Shown here: positions 63,946 to 64,000 of the stretch, one piece after another
How the letters are laid out: each line of letters opens with the position of its first letter
Numbering within the stretch: position 1 is the first letter of the stretch
Origin: Cognatilysobacter xinjiangensis
Lineage (GTDB): Bacteria; Pseudomonadota; Gammaproteobacteria; Xanthomonadales; Xanthomonadaceae
Assembly (NCBI RefSeq): GCF_014651995.1
Contig: NZ_BMXY01000001.1
Coordinates: forward strand, 1,632,439-1,696,438
Reading direction: 5' to 3'
DNA: 64,000 bases
Notes under the pieces: model-generated
Seen by the model: the letters and a program-made list of their open reading frames with translations, nothing else
What the model was told of the DNA's origin: nothing
Databases searched by the model: none
Translations under genes and position numbers: made by a program

Positions 63946-63965
63946 CGGCGAAGCAGTGCTTCGCC
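63946..63965. repeat. Inverted repeat GGCGAAGC/GCTTCGCC after the DUF72 gene
   Basis: An 8-base perfect stem with a three-base loop begins directly after the DUF72 stop codon. No T run follows, so it is not a textbook terminator; it separates the two copies of the 33-base repeat. Confidence 0.6.
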
Positions 63966-63967
63966 AT

Positions 63968-64000
63968 ATCGGCGGTGCGAAACAGCGGAACCCCGCTGCC
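63968..64000 (+). repeat. Exact 33-base repeat, copy 2 (runs to the window edge)
   Basis: Identical to the copy at 63877-63909 over all 33 bases that can be seen. The match reaches the last base of the window, so its true length is unknown. It begins 22 bases past the DUF72 stop. Confidence 0.8.

Overview
The window is GC-rich, densely packed chromosomal DNA from a gammaproteobacterium. The best fit is the Xanthomonadaceae (Lysobacter/Luteimonas-like). The grounds are codon use, the run pyrG-kdsA-eno-ftsB-ispD-ispF-truD beside surE-pcm-DedA-M23, and hfq-hflX-hflK-hflC-DUF2065-purA with miaA and putP upstream. This placement comes from gene content and order only; no 16S gene is present. No gap between genes exceeds 300 bases. 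I saw no rRNA, tRNA, CRISPR array, prophage, insertion sequence or transposase.

Layout. 1-3.2 kb: 3' part of a glycine riboswitch and gcvP. 3.2-6.5 kb: KGG-repeat stress protein, membrane diguanylate cyclase, MATE exporter. 6.5-11.5 kb: UvrA-like ATPase, divergent from modABC (molybdate uptake). 11.6-16.3 kb: a signalling block of CHASE3 histidine kinase, NarL-type regulator, a DUF6436-like protein and a chemoreceptor. 16.3-24.4 kb (minus strand): purA, DUF2065, hflC, hflK, hflX, hfq, miaA, putP. 24.5-28.3 kb (minus): folP, a small membrane protein, ftsH, rlmE. 28.4-32.7 kb: yhbY, a Mth938-like protein, M23 lipoprotein, DedA protein, pcm, surE, smr. 32.7-39.5 kb (minus): small lipoprotein, truD, ispF, ispD, ftsB, eno, kdsA, pyrG, mostly with 1-4 base overlaps. 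39.6-42.8 kb: Thr-rich secreted protein, divergent parE, orphan ParS/MbcA-like protein. 42.8-47 kb (minus): formylglutamate deformylase family, glutathione reductase, FAD amino-acid dehydrogenase, SlyD. 47.1-54.7 kb: two NlpC/P60 hydrolases, thioesterase, DAACS symporter, alkaline phosphatase, HemJ, methyltransferase, PHB depolymerase. 54.7-64 kb: PadR plus membrane partner, peptidyl-prolyl isomerase, motAB, BON protein, TonB receptor, a small hypothetical and a DUF72 protein.

How the genes work together. Most of the window is core metabolism and cell-envelope upkeep: isoprenoid precursors (ispD/F), KDO (kdsA), CTP (pyrG), AMP (purA), folate (folP), membrane proteolysis (FtsH with its HflKC modulators), RNA handling (Hfq, MiaA, RlmE, TruD, YhbY) and protein repair (Pcm, SlyD). 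The accessory part is sensory and motile: diguanylate cyclase, two-component pair, chemoreceptor, and motAB behind a good flagellar sigma-28 promoter.

I found no obviously new multi-gene defence or biosynthetic system. The points most worth a second look are: (1) two perfect DnaA boxes, one folded into a 31-base hairpin, between folP and putP; (2) the kinase/regulator/thioredoxin-like/chemoreceptor block, with a TGTAGG-N7-CCTACA dyad in its centre; (3) the sigma-28 promoter of motAB; (4) a 33-base exact repeat of the DUF72 gene's 3' end, running off the right edge.
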